Source: Bacillota bacterium | GTDB taxonomy: Bacteria; Bacillota; Clostridia; Lachnospirales; Anaerotignaceae | DNA: 64,000 nucleotides | Direction: 5' to 3' | NCBI GenBank assembly: GCA_021768705.1 | Contig: JAETUG010000008.1 | Location: 28,636-92,635 of the forward strand | Position numbers and translations under genes: made by a program | Part shown: one piece after another, positions 7,772 through 16,771 of the stretch | Layout of the letters: each line of letters begins with the position of its first letter | Position numbering within the stretch: position 1 is the stretch's first letter | The notes under the pieces: generated by a model | What the model saw: only the letters and a program-made list of their open reading frames with translations | Told to the model about the DNA's origin: nothing | The model's database searches: none

Positions 7772-9256
7772 TTATCTATGGAAGAGTTTTTTTGTTTCAT
7801 ATTTGGGTTCACAAGTCAGGTTTACACCCAGCTTTTTGAATACATTTTCATCTACGGAGGACAGGATGACAGTGGAATGTACCTCACAGCATTTCAGTTT
7901 TTCCAGCTGTTTCAACGCCAATGCCGCCTGAGAATCATTGACAGCGCAGATGCTCAGAGCGATCAGCACTTCATCCGTATGCAAACGGGGGTTTTGGTTG
8001 CCCAGATGACCGACCTTCAATTTCTGGATAGGCTCGATGATCTCGGGAGCGATCAGTTTCACACTTTTGGGGATGCCTGCCAATGTTTTCAGTGCATTCA
8101 GCAGCATCGCAGAAGATGCACCCAAGAGGGCACTTGTTTTGCCTGTCACAATGGTACCATTGGACAGTTCGATGGCTGCCGCAGGGTCGCCTGTCTCTTC
8201 GGCTCTTGCATTGGCTGCTGTGGCAACAACCCGATCCTCAATGCTGGTGCCTGCCTGTTTCATCAGCAGCTCCAGTTTATAAATCACATCATCTGCCAGA
8301 CCGCCCTTTCTATGGTCGCAGAGAGCTTTGTAATACCGTCTGACGATCTCTGTTCTTGCTGCCGCGCAAACGGCTTCATCATCAAAGATGCAGTTGCCCA
8401 CCATATTGACGCCCATATCCGTAGGGGATTTATAGGGAGATTTGCCGTAAATCTGTTCAAACATGGCATTCAGCACAGGGAACACCTCCACATCACGGTT
8501 ATAGTTGATGGTGGTTTCGCCGTAGGCTTCCAGATGGAAGGGATCGATCATATTTACATCGTTCAGATCGGCTGTGGCTGCCTCATAGGCCAGATTGACA
8601 GGATGACGCAAAGGGATATTCCAAATGGGGAAGGTTTCAAATTTTGCATAGCCCGCTTTCACACCCCGTTTATTTTCATGGTAGAGCTGAGAAAGGCAAG
8701 TAGCCATTTTGCCGCTGCCGGGGCCGGGGGCTGTGATAACAACCAGAGAACGCTGGGTTTCGATATAGTCATTCTTGCCGAAGCCCTCTTCACTGACAAT
8801 GTGAGGGATATTGGCAGGGTAACCTTCGATGGGATAATGCTTATACACTTTGATACCAAGGCCTTCCAGCTTCTTTTCATAGGCGATGGCACTGGCCTGC
8901 CCGTTGAACTGGGTCAGCACAACGCTGCCTACATAAAGACCATAGCCGTGGAAAGCATCGATGAGGCGCAGCACATCTGCATCGTAAGTGATGCCCAGGT
9001 CACCACGCACCTTATTCTTTTCGATGTCCCCGGCGCTGATGACAATAACGATCTCTGCATCATCCTTCAGCTGCACCAGCATGTTGATCTTACTATCCGG
9101 CTTGAAGCCGGGCAATACGCGGGATGCATGGTAATCATCAAACAATTTGCCGCCAAATTCCAGATACAACTTCCCACCAAACTGGCTGATGCGTTCTTTG
9201 ATCCGCTTCGACTGCATCTGCAGATATTTTTCATTATCAAATCCTAAACGTAACAT
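7772..9256 (-). CDS. DUF1846 domain-containing protein
   Basis: A 494-residue soluble protein that matches DUF1846 over its full length: the opening [20 protein letters not shown], the [25 protein letters not shown] segment (first residues given), the glycine-rich [19 protein letters not shown] loop near residue 185, and the NxxTDMGVNM region. The glycine-rich loop resembles a phosphate-binding loop, but the biochemical function is not known. The ATG at 9256 follows GGGGAGAG by 7 bases. A consensus promoter sits upstream and a shared terminator follows, so it is a single-gene unit. Confidence 0.9.
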   Translation of the reverse strand: MLRLGFDNEKYLQMQSKRIKERISQFGGKLYLEFGGKLFDDYHASRVLPGFKPDSKINMLVQLKDDAEIVIVISAGDIEKNKVRGDLGITYDADVLRLIDAFHGYGLYVGSVVLTQFNGQASAIAYEKKLEGLGIKVYKHYPIEGYPANIPHIVSEEGFGKNDYIETQRSLVVITAPGPGSGKMATCLSQLYHENKRGVKAGYAKFETFPIWNIPLRHPVNLAYEAATADLNDVNMIDPFHLEAYGETTINYNRDVEVFPVLNAMFEQIYGKSPYKSPTDMGVNMVGNCIFDDEAVCAAARTEIVRRYYKALCDHRKGGLADDVIYKLELLMKQAGTSIEDRVVATAANARAEETGDPAAAIELSNGTIVTGKTSALLGASSAMLLNALKTLAGIPKSVKLIAPEIIEPIQKLKVGHLGNQNPRLHTDEVLIALSICAVNDSQAALALKQLEKLKCCEVHSTVILSSVDENVFKKLGVNLTCEPKYETKKLFHR

Positions 9257-9304
9257 ATTTTAACTCTCCCCGGTGTATCTCGACCAAAATTTATACAACA
9301 TAGA

Positions 9305-9333
9305 ATTATACTCGTTTTTTATCCTATTTACAA
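9305..9333 (-). promoter_or_regulatory. Promoter of the DUF1846 gene
   Basis: On the minus strand TTGTAA (9328-9333), a 17-base spacer and TATAAT (9305-9310), 49 bases before the start codon. Confidence 0.7.
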
Positions 9334-9437
9334 ACAAAACTTGACAAAAAACCTCGGTTCTCTATCAAAATATGAAATACCCTCTATAAAGGATACAGAA
9401 AGTATGTCTCATTTTCCCTATTTTGATTCTTTTTGGT

Positions 9438-9473
9438 AAAAAGAGAAAGGAGGTATCTGCTGTTACAGATACC
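9438..9473 (-). terminator. Terminator downstream of the YkvI-type gene
   Basis: An 8-bp perfect stem GGTATCTG (9452-9459) / CAGATACC (9466-9473), followed on the minus strand by TCCTTTCTCTTTTT. A second, weaker hairpin (ATACCT/AGGTAT, 9541-9558) lies closer to the gene. Confidence 0.6.
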
Positions 9474-9567
9474 CCATCGCTCTTTTTTCTGGATGTTTTT
9501 CATATTTTTGGAATGTATTTTTCTTTTGTATTTTTATGGCATACCTTTTTACAGGTATGGAAAGGTC

Positions 9568-10722
9568 TTATTTTTTTGCAGCCAATTCTGCTTTACGCAG
9601 TTTGCAGATCTTGTAAATACCAACTGTGAACAGAGGCAGAACATAGATTGCCAGGAACACGTAGGACAGTGCATTATAAGCAGTTGCGATCAGGTCGATG
9701 ATACCAACCTTGGACAGAACCATGGAACCAACCAAAACGATGATTGTCACAATTGCCTGCTGTTTGCTTGTCATGGCAGGTCTGTTTGTTTCTTTCAGAC
9801 CATTGTTTACACGTTCGATTGCTGCATGGATAATACCTGTGGAGGTTTCGATCAGTGTCCAGCCCATTACGATACCGAAGATTGCAATCACAACAGGACC
9901 TGCAGTGCCCTGCATCATTGCCAGCCAGGGAACGGATGCACCCAAAACGTCAGGGTTGGGATAGAAACACATAACTGCGAAATATGTCAGGAACCAGGGA
10001 ACCGTTGCCAAAATACCGCCGATGATACCGGAGATGACAGATTCTTTTCTGCTGGTCTGTCTTTCGATCGTAAAGAAGGAAGCAGGCAATACAACCAAGT
10101 TATAGCCACAATACAGGATACCACTCCAAAGAGCTGCGCCTGCTGTTACAGTGCCTTCCATATAGCTTGTATCGTGGTTTGCAAATACAGTAGGGATATT
10201 GTCACCGAATGTGCCAATCACCAGTACAGCAAAAATGATATATCCAACATACAGTGCGATCGTACCCAATGTTTCAAAACGTTCGATCAATCTGGAACCA
10301 TAGAAGTTCAGGATTGCTACAACAACTGTGATCGCAACAACGCCGACCCAGTAATTGAGCCCTAAGGTCTGCTCTACGATATTACCGGTAGCAGATGCCA
10401 TAACGGCGATGATGATGACCATAAAAAACAGATATACAACGTCGAATACGATCCACAGAGGACCACCGATGGTCTGCATGAAGGATTTAAAATCGTACGC
10501 CTTTGTCAGACGGATCAGTTCGTAGGACAATGCTGCAATGACAGCAAAGCCCAGCAATGTGCCCAAACCGGACAGCCAGCCCAATGCACCGAATTTGCCG
10601 CCGTATTCTACGATCTCACGACCAGTGGCATAACCGCCGCCGATCATTACAGATTGAAGGATGATACCAGGCAGGATGAACTTACCAAAGCCACCTTCAA
10701 AAAAATTTTTTTTCTTTTCCAT
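9568..10722 (-). CDS. YkvI-family membrane transporter
   Basis: A 384-residue polytopic membrane protein with about ten hydrophobic helices. The opening GIILQSVMIGGGYATGREIVEYGG and the later helices SYVFLAIYVLPLF are typical of the YkvI family, distant members of the APC/NSS-type amino-acid transporter fold with an unwound glycine-rich first helix. The substrate is not established. The ATG at 10722 follows AGAGGGG by 7 bases. It is flanked by terminators and is probably monocistronic. The leader has a small TCATCG/CGATGA hairpin near 10751-10769. Confidence 0.85.
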   Translation of the reverse strand: MEKKKNFFEGGFGKFILPGIILQSVMIGGGYATGREIVEYGGKFGALGWLSGLGTLLGFAVIAALSYELIRLTKAYDFKSFMQTIGGPLWIVFDVVYLFFMVIIIAVMASATGNIVEQTLGLNYWVGVVAITVVVAILNFYGSRLIERFETLGTIALYVGYIIFAVLVIGTFGDNIPTVFANHDTSYMEGTVTAGAALWSGILYCGYNLVVLPASFFTIERQTSRKESVISGIIGGILATVPWFLTYFAVMCFYPNPDVLGASVPWLAMMQGTAGPVVIAIFGIVMGWTLIETSTGIIHAAIERVNNGLKETNRPAMTSKQQAIVTIIVLVGSMVLSKVGIIDLIATAYNALSYVFLAIYVLPLFTVGIYKICKLRKAELAAKK

Positions 10723-11308
10723 AAAGATTCCCCTCTTTCGTAAAGTTTGCTCATCGTTGGATGCGATGAAGCCATTCTTTTGTTTTTTTCTGCAGCCCTT
10801 TCACTACAGCTTTTACATAGTATAAAATAATTTCATGTAAGCCCTTTTGTGATTGTATTTATTTCCGTACAAAATAGCTTTTGTAAAAATTTACTCGTTT
10901 TTAGACATAAAGTCAATATCAGACATCCTAATTTTTAGGCACAAAAAAGAGGCTCCCCTGTAAAAATCCATCATTTTTCAGAGAAACCTCTTTATGTTGT
11001 ATGACAATCGTTTTATTTTTGTATAGAAATACTTTTGAACTCTTTTTTTCCTTTTGAAAAATGGAAAATACGCTTTATTTTCTATACAGATTTTACAAAA
11101 AATAAAAATTTCATTTTGTATTTTTTCCAGTACATACAAATCTATTTGAATAAAAATTCGTATAATTTGAATATATATTCATTATTTACCCTATGTATAC
11201 AGTTTTTATGCATACACCATGCAATGTATGACCTGTTGTTTTACACAAAAAAGAATACGGCAAAGGTTTTTTCTCTGCTGTATCTCCTTTTTTCCCCTTA
11301 TAAACAAA
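10723..11308. other. AT-rich intergenic region without a gene
   Basis: 586 bases separate the YkvI gene from comF. The part near YkvI is its leader. The part from about 11000 to 11230 is very AT-rich and holds a 14-bp perfect palindrome, TGAATATATATTCA (11168-11181). A terminator-like hairpin at 10939-10995 stands over 300 bases from the comF stop. No convincing ORF or known RNA motif is seen. Confidence 0.6.
10939..10995 (-). terminator. Isolated minus-strand terminator
   Basis: A long bulged hairpin with AAAGAGG against CCTCTTT outside and AAAAAT/ATTTTT inside, followed by TTTTTT on the minus strand. It is far from the comF end, so it may close a long 3' untranslated region or an unannotated small RNA. 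Confidence 0.5.
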
Positions 11309-12013
11309 TCACAGCCCTGCCGCAGAAAGGCAAACGATATGCACTTCCTTTGCGCCAGAACGATACAATGCTTTTGCACATTCGTTGCAGGTGCTGCCTG
11401 TTGTGAAAATATCATCCACCAGAAGCACACGCTTGCCCGAAACATCCGCCGCTGTCTCGAAGGCACCCTTTAGGTTCTGCCGCCTTTCCTCCGGTGTGCT
11501 CAATGTACTTTGGGCAACGGTATCTCTTTTTCTCCGCAAACCATCCTTCCAAAAAACAAGTCCTGTTTTTTCGGATATCTTTTGGCAGAGAATATGGGTC
11601 TGGTTGAAGCCGCGGCGTTTTTCCTTTTTGGAATGTAGGGGAACAGACAAGATGACATCCGTTTTTACCATCAATTCTTCATGATATTGCAGCAGATAGT
11701 CCGCCATCAGCTCACCTAATCCTTCCCCCAGCTGCTTTCCACCTTCATATTTGAACAAATGAATCGTCTGACGCACTTTTTCATAAGGAAAGGCAGCACA
11801 AGCCGTTTCAAAAGCAAAAGGCTTCAGGCAAAAATCGCAAAAGCCTGCCGTTTCCGTTTCACCGCCGCAATGGGGGCAGATATCTTTTGGAATAAACGGA
11901 ATATTCTCCCCACACTTATGACAGAGAAAGCCCTTTCGTTCCCCCAATGCAAGAACTTCCCCGCAGACAGCACAACGGGGCGGAAAAATAAACTCCATCA
12001 GTTTTTCTTTCAT
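11309..12013 (-). CDS. comF: ComF-family phosphoribosyltransferase-like protein
   Basis: A 234-residue ComF protein. The N-terminal half holds zinc-ribbon cysteines (PPRCAVCGE, CHKCGE, CPHCGG, CDFCLK), and the C-terminal half is a type-I phosphoribosyltransferase fold with the PRPP loop VLLVDDIFTTGST. ComF is needed for natural transformation in Bacillus and in Haemophilus (ComFC); the chemical reaction remains uncertain. The ATG overlaps the recD2 stop as ATGA, so the two are translationally coupled. ComF beside the RecD2 helicase hints at a shared link to DNA uptake or processing, but the pairing could simply be operonic convenience. Confidence 0.92.
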   Translation of the reverse strand: MKEKLMEFIFPPRCAVCGEVLALGERKGFLCHKCGENIPFIPKDICPHCGGETETAGFCDFCLKPFAFETACAAFPYEKVRQTIHLFKYEGGKQLGEGLGELMADYLLQYHEELMVKTDVILSVPLHSKKEKRRGFNQTHILCQKISEKTGLVFWKDGLRRKRDTVAQSTLSTPEERRQNLKGAFETAADVSGKRVLLVDDIFTTGSTCNECAKALYRSGAKEVHIVCLSAAGL

Positions 12014-14259
12014 ATGATTTCACCCCCCTGGATGAAATCATGGAGATTTTGAATCCGCTGCGCAAGACCGGTATATCTGCCTACCTCCCGATCATTACGA
12101 ATCATAGCGGAAACTGTTTCCCGTAATCCGACAATAACCACCAGCTGCTTCGCTCGGGTCACCGCCGTATACAATAGGTTTCTCGTCATCAGCATGGGCG
12201 GACCGCTATAAACGGGCAAAATGACCACAGGATATTCACTGCCCTGAGATTTGTGGATAGTGATAGCATAGGCGAGCTCCAGTTCTTCCAACTGGCTGAA
12301 ATCATAATCCACAATTTTTCCATCATCAAAGGCTACCCGCATCTGCTCTGCATTGGTATCGATGGAAAGGATGATGCCTCCATCGCCGTTGTAAACGCCC
12401 AGTCCTTCGTCCTCCCGTTTGCCAAGGCTGTTGAACATCCGCCAGACGATGTTATAGTTATTTTTGATCTGCATAACCTTGTCCCCCTCCCGAAAGGTGG
12501 TCTGGCGGAACTGTACTTCCCGCTTATCAAAGGCAGGAGGATTCAAGGTCTGCTGTAACACCTGATTCAGATTTTGTACGCCGAGGGTACCCTTGCGCAT
12601 GGGCGTTAAGATCTGCATATCCTGCAGACCATCGCATCCCGTAAATTTCGGCAGACGTTTCGTCACCAATTCCCGTATGGTCGCCGCCACATCCTCCGCA
12701 TAAGCACGGCGCATGAAGAAGAAATCCGTCCCTTCCTCATTCAAAATGGGATCTTCTCCCTGATTGATGCGGTGCGCATTCATGATGATGGCACTTTCCT
12801 GCGCCTGTCGGAAAACATGCTGCAAACGCACCACCTTCAAACGTTCACTGCGGATCATATCTTTCAAAACATTTCCCGCCCCAACGGAAGGCAGCTGATC
12901 CACGTCCCCCACAAAAATAATACGGGAACCGCTTTCCACCGCCCGCAAAAGGGCCTGCATCAACGCAATATCTACCATAGAGCTTTCATCAATGATGATC
13001 ACATCCGCTTCGATGGGGTCATCCTCATTTTTGTCAAAAGTCTGTCGGCGGTTATCCTCGCCAATAAAGTTGATGCCTAGCAAACGATGGATGGTCTGGG
13101 CTTCCATACCGGTTGCTTCCGTCATCCGCTTTGCCGCACGGCCTGTGGGCGCCGCCAACACTACATCCAGTTCCTCTCGTTTCAAAATACGCAGGATCGT
13201 ATTGATGGTAGTGGTTTTCCCCGTACCGGGTCCGCCGGTGATGATGAGGACGCCGCTGCTCATGGCTTCCAGCACAGCAAGCCGCTGTTCCTCCGCCAAA
13301 ATGACACCCGTTTCCTTTTCCACCCGGGCGATCTCTTTTGCAATATATTCCATATCCGCAGGCTCATAATCGGCAGCCAGCTCCAACAGCCGCTTCGCCA
13401 CGGACATTTCCGCATAAAAATAATAATTCAGATAAACGCAGTCCTCCCCGTCCAGCTTTTCCTGCCAAATCTGGCTGTCCACCTGCAATTCCCGAATGGC
13501 ATTTTCGATGGCAAGGGGGTGGAGATTCAAAAGCTCCACAGATTGGTCGATCAGCTTTTGTTTGGGCAAATAGCAATCCCCGTTGGCTGCAGCATTATTT
13601 AAGATGTATTTCACCGCCGCCCTCACACGGTTGGGGTCATCGGCGGCAATGCCTGCGCTGGCAGCCATTTTGTCCGCCATTTTAAAGCCGATGCCCACCA
13701 CATCATCCGCCAGGCGATAGGGATTATTTTTCACGATATCAAAGGTGCGAGATTTATACTTTTTATAAATACGCATGGCATAGGCAGGAGAAATATCGAA
13801 GCCCTGCAGGAACATCATGGCTCTGCGCAGTTCATGCTGTTCGCAGAAGGCTGCGGAAATCTTCTGGGCTTTGTCATAGCTGATGCCCTTGATTTCCGTT
13901 AACATATCGGGCTTTTCTTCGATCACATAAAAGGCCGCTTCGCCGAACCGCTCCACAATGCGCTTGGCAGTCTTAGCCCCGATGCCCTTGATAAGACCGG
14001 AGGAAAGATATTTTTCCATTCCTGCGGTGGTGGTAGGCATGGATTTTTCGTAATACTGCACCTGCACCTGCCTGCCGTAAAGGGGATGCATCGTCCAGTT
14101 GCCGTGGATCTCCAAGGTTTCGCCGCTGTGGATCTGGGGCACAACGCCGACACAGGTCACCTCATCATCCTCTGTTGTCAAAGAAAACACCGTATAGCCA
14201 TTGTCCTTGTTCTGATAAATGATATCCTCCACTTCTCCAACGATTTTCAAATCTTCCAT
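12010..14259 (-). CDS. recD2: RecD2 / TraA-type DNA helicase
   Basis: A 749-residue SF1B helicase of the RecD2 type, found in bacteria independently of RecBC. An N-terminal OB-like region (GEVEDIIYQNKDNGYTVFSL) and helix-hairpin-helix repeats (GLIKGIGAKTAKRIVERFG) precede the motor. Motor motifs seen are Walker A GGPGTGKTTT, Walker B DESSMVD, GDVDQLPSVGAG and the C-terminal IHKSQGSEYPVVI. It unwinds DNA 5' to 3' and has been linked to repair and replication-fork maintenance. The ATG at 14259 is chosen because GGGAGGTG lies 6 bases upstream; the longer 14385 frame adds a poor N-terminus. It is coupled to comF by a 4-base overlap. A TATACT -10 candidate lies near 14296-14301. Confidence 0.94.
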   Translation of the reverse strand: MEDLKIVGEVEDIIYQNKDNGYTVFSLTTEDDEVTCVGVVPQIHSGETLEIHGNWTMHPLYGRQVQVQYYEKSMPTTTAGMEKYLSSGLIKGIGAKTAKRIVERFGEAAFYVIEEKPDMLTEIKGISYDKAQKISAAFCEQHELRRAMMFLQGFDISPAYAMRIYKKYKSRTFDIVKNNPYRLADDVVGIGFKMADKMAASAGIAADDPNRVRAAVKYILNNAAANGDCYLPKQKLIDQSVELLNLHPLAIENAIRELQVDSQIWQEKLDGEDCVYLNYYFYAEMSVAKRLLELAADYEPADMEYIAKEIARVEKETGVILAEEQRLAVLEAMSSGVLIITGGPGTGKTTTINTILRILKREELDVVLAAPTGRAAKRMTEATGMEAQTIHRLLGINFIGEDNRRQTFDKNEDDPIEADVIIIDESSMVDIALMQALLRAVESGSRIIFVGDVDQLPSVGAGNVLKDMIRSERLKVVRLQHVFRQAQESAIIMNAHRINQGEDPILNEEGTDFFFMRRAYAEDVAATIRELVTKRLPKFTGCDGLQDMQILTPMRKGTLGVQNLNQVLQQTLNPPAFDKREVQFRQTTFREGDKVMQIKNNYNIVWRMFNSLGKREDEGLGVYNGDGGIILSIDTNAEQMRVAFDDGKIVDYDFSQLEELELAYAITIHKSQGSEYPVVILPVYSGPPMLMTRNLLYTAVTRAKQLVVIVGLRETVSAMIRNDREVGRYTGLAQRIQNLHDFIQGGEII

Positions 14260-14312
14260 GTCTTCACCTCCCTCTGCAGTCTTTTCTTTTCTCTTTAGTA
14301 TAGCATAGGAAA

Positions 14313-14336
14313 TAAAAAAAGGGAACAACCGTTCCC
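14313..14336 (-). terminator. Terminator of the zinc-ribbon XRE gene
   Basis: GGGAAC (14321-14326), 4-base loop, GTTCCC (14331-14336), followed on the minus strand by eight T residues (14313-14320). Confidence 0.85.
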
Positions 14337-14375
14337 AATTTTTACAATAAAATGATATTCTGATTTCCGATATAT

Positions 14376-14813
14376 TTACTTCCACCGTTCCAGCTGGGGC
14401 AGCAGATTCTGCATGAATGCCCTTGCGGCACCTTCATCCTCCCATCCCATGTGAGGAACACATTCCTCCACCATCTCTTCCATGGTGCATACATGGACAA
14501 ACTCCCCATCGGCATAGCACCATTTACAGTATTTCTCATTAAAAGAGCCATCGGTCTCCTTACTGATGAGACTGTCATCCGCCAGGGGCATACCGCAGCT
14601 TTGGCAAATCAAAGTTTGGGGTTCCCCTAAAAGGGTATTGATGGAAATGTTAAATTCCTTGGAGAGCAGTTTTAATGTCTCCGTATTGGGTATGGTCTCA
14701 CCGCATTCCCAGCGGGATACTGCTTGTCTTGTTACCATACACTTTTCCGCCATCTCCTGCTGGGAAAGGCTGTTCTTTTTTCTAAGCTCCAATAAAATTT
14801 CCTTTGTTTCCAT
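14376..14813 (-). CDS. XRE-family regulator with C-terminal zinc-ribbon domain
   Basis: A 145-residue protein. Residues 1-60 form a classic HTH_3 domain (SLSQQEMAEKCMVTRQAVSRW). After a short linker comes CQSCGMPLADD...KYCKWCYADGEF, the putative zinc-ribbon domain that is often fused to small XRE regulators in clostridia. The tail TMEEMVEECVPHMG is amphipathic. The ATG at 14813 follows AGGAGG by 7 bases. It has its own promoter inside the 3' end of the CotH gene and its own terminator. The target is unknown. The zinc-ribbon may sense metal or redox state, but this is speculation. Confidence 0.88.
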   Translation of the reverse strand: METKEILLELRKKNSLSQQEMAEKCMVTRQAVSRWECGETIPNTETLKLLSKEFNISINTLLGEPQTLICQSCGMPLADDSLISKETDGSFNEKYCKWCYADGEFVHVCTMEEMVEECVPHMGWEDEGAARAFMQNLLPQLERWK

Positions 14814-14832
14814 ATCATCGCCTCCTGTCTCC

Positions 14833-14861
14833 AGTATAAAGCAGACTATGGATTTCGACAA
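14833..14861 (-). promoter_or_regulatory. Promoter of the zinc-ribbon XRE gene
   Basis: TTGTCG (14856-14861), 17-base spacer, TATACT (14833-14838) on the minus strand, starting 8 bases after the CotH stop and 20 bases before the XRE start codon. Confidence 0.65.
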
Positions 14862-14868
14862 GCAACTG

Positions 14869-16116
14869 TCAGTTTCCTTTGGGCGGTTTCAGTTCTTTTT
14901 TCCGTTTGAAAACTGCCAAAAATACTGTTCCTATTACAAACACGCCGCCGCCCTTCAGGCTGCTTGCGTCAAAGGTAGGCTCACCGCCATCCAACTGGTT
15001 CTGTATGCTTTCCGCCATGTTCACGGCATAGTAGACCAGCGAATAGTCATCATCAGGGTCAATGGAGCAGGCCTGCTCAAATTCCTCATAGGTATAAAAA
15101 GCCGTAGCGTCCTGTTCTACATAGGGAGCGATCAGGTCATGGGTTTTCTGCACCATCGATGCCATATATTCCTCTGTGAAATAGGTATTGGCGATCTCCT
15201 CCAAATACCTCTCATAGAGAGACAGGTATACCTCATTTTCCAGAAGGGTTGTGACCAAAGGCTTTTCCGTGCTATTGCCAAAGGGACTGCCTTCCATACC
15301 TTCCGGCGATGGAAAGGATCGTTCTTCCTGACCGTTTCTGTCGGGTTCCTGCGTCTCCATCAGTTTTTCTCTTTCTGCTATCGGCTCTTTATTTTCCTCC
15401 GCAGGCTCTTTTTCTGCCGAGCCGAGCCCTCTGCCGCCCATGTTATTATCAGTCGGCTCATAGATATCCACTTCCCCGCCGCCAAAGCCGCCGAAGGCTA
15501 AATTGAAATCCCATGGCAATATGGAAAATACACCGTTTTCTTCATATAAATAATAGTTATGGGTCGTAGTGCCCAAATAGCTGTCGAAATTTGCCAACGC
15601 TACATTCACTGCCAGATATCGCAGTGCCTCGTCCACATCCAGCACTTCCTCCAGTCCTTCTCCGCTTTCCAAAGCCCGCATCAATGCAAGGATTTCACTG
15701 CCGTCAGAGGTTTCCAAATTGGTTTTCAGGTTCAGCCCCGTGTATGCAGAGATATCATCTCCACGGTAGAAATCCAGCTTAAAGCTGTAACGATCGGAAT
15801 CGGAATTTGCCACAGAGGTCAGACTGGTATTGCCCTTGGTACGGATCGCAACATTACCTATGGTTTTTCCATTGATGGTCACATCTGCCCGATGATATGC
15901 TTCCTCCAACGGATTTTCCAACATATCTTCCCAATCGGCTTCGTCTATCTCAATATTGATCTCATTTACTACATCCTCCTGAAAGATATGCTCTGCATAG
16001 GTATGCGGACTATCCGCAGGCTCTGCACTTCCTACGATAACATACGCCGCCACCAGAAAAGCCAATACAACAATCCCTGAAAGGCATATCATTTTATATT
16101 CTTTCAGTTTTTCCAA
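14869..16116 (-). CDS. CotH-like protein, apparently lacking the central kinase region
   Basis: A 415-residue protein with an N-terminal membrane anchor (residues 8-29), the CotH opening NEINIEIDEADWEDML, and RTKGNTS...SDRYSFKLDF. The second half has LRYLAVNVALANFDSYLG and LPWDFNLAFGGF, holding the two aspartates that in Bacillus CotH are catalytic and metal-binding. A Pro/Glu/Gly-rich insert (about 235-285) and a C-terminal membrane helix follow. Between YSFKLDF and GDDISAYTGLNLKTN, near residue 115, I expect roughly 100-150 residues containing the rest of the ATP-binding core in clostridial CotH proteins; they are missing in frame. CotH proteins are protein kinases of the spore coat or cell surface. 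This copy may be inactive. It is the last gene of the VTC-DUF4956-CotH trio. Confidence 0.8.
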   Translation of the reverse strand: MEKLKEYKMICLSGIVVLAFLVAAYVIVGSAEPADSPHTYAEHIFQEDVVNEINIEIDEADWEDMLENPLEEAYHRADVTINGKTIGNVAIRTKGNTSLTSVANSDSDRYSFKLDFYRGDDISAYTGLNLKTNLETSDGSEILALMRALESGEGLEEVLDVDEALRYLAVNVALANFDSYLGTTTHNYYLYEENGVFSILPWDFNLAFGGFGGGEVDIYEPTDNNMGGRGLGSAEKEPAEENKEPIAEREKLMETQEPDRNGQEERSFPSPEGMEGSPFGNSTEKPLVTTLLENEVYLSLYERYLEEIANTYFTEEYMASMVQKTHDLIAPYVEQDATAFYTYEEFEQACSIDPDDDYSLVYYAVNMAESIQNQLDGGEPTFDASSLKGGGVFVIGTVFLAVFKRKKELKPPKGN

Positions 16117-16133
16117 AGGAGTTCCTCCTTCCC

Positions 16134-16751
16134 TTATGCAGCAAAATTGCCATCATAGCTTACCATAACCGCAGATTCTACCCCTTCGATCTTACTGATA
16201 ACATTCACAAAATTACTGTCACTATCATTGGGACGAATCTCATAGATCAGTTCTGTATCTGCACCACCATTCACCGTTTTGGATCTCAGCTGCATTTTCT
16301 TTACTTCTTTCCGCAGAAAGCCTTCAATCCTGCTTTCCGCATCCCCATCTATCAGGCGAATGATAATCAGATAAGGGTTATCCTTCTGCTGTTTATTGGC
16401 AAAGATCAACAGGAATATCCCCAACACCGGACATCCCAAAAGTGCCAAGGGCAGCAGGCTGGCGCCGCAAAGGATTCCCTCTGCAATCGCCCAGAAAAGA
16501 AACACTAAATCCATAGGGTCCTTTACCGCTGTACGGAAACGAACAATGGACAATGCGCCCACCATACCCAGAGACAATACCACATTGCTCGTAACACCAC
16601 TGATCACCAATGTTGTCACCAAAAGGATCGCCACCAAAGAAACATTGAAGCTGCGGCTGTAAAGCACTCCGCTATAGGTTTTCTGATATACATAGAAAAT
16701 AAACAGACCGATAACGAAGGCTGCCCCCAGGGAAAGGGCGGTATCCAACAA
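16134..16751 (-). CDS. DUF4956 membrane protein, 5' end probably damaged
   Basis: A DUF4956 protein with four hydrophobic segments (AAFVIGLFIFYVY, LVAILLVTTLVIS, MDLVFLFWAIAEGI, LPLALLGCPVLGIFLLIF), the signature LSLGMVGALSIVRFRTAVKDP, and a C-terminal ferredoxin-like domain ending VESAVMVSYDGNF. No ATG or GTG exists at the proper N-terminus. The only start-like codons are TTG at 16751, without a ribosome-binding site, and an ATT at about 16778. In-frame family-like residues (LEGFNSFS) continue upstream of 16751, so the real N-terminus has probably been lost. DUF4956 proteins usually accompany polyphosphate polymerase and CotH genes, as here; the function is unknown. Confidence 0.75.
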   Translation of the reverse strand: MLDTALSLGAAFVIGLFIFYVYQKTYSGVLYSRSFNVSLVAILLVTTLVISGVTSNVVLSLGMVGALSIVRFRTAVKDPMDLVFLFWAIAEGILCGASLLPLALLGCPVLGIFLLIFANKQQKDNPYLIIIRLIDGDAESRIEGFLRKEVKKMQLRSKTVNGGADTELIYEIRPNDSDSNFVNVISKIEGVESAVMVSYDGNFAA

Positions 16752-16771
16752 AGAAAAACTGTTGAAGCCCT

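Noticed and set aside
7778..9247. 489-residue plus-strand ORF opposite the DUF1846 gene
   Set aside because: It mirrors the whole DUF1846 gene, has no ribosome-binding site and encodes a Cys/His-rich, low-likelihood protein. It is an antisense shadow of codon bias.
11035..11406. 123-residue plus-strand ORF in the AT-rich gap before comF
   Set aside because: Mostly Phe/Tyr/Ile/Asn from AT-rich DNA and overlaps comF; no ribosome-binding site.
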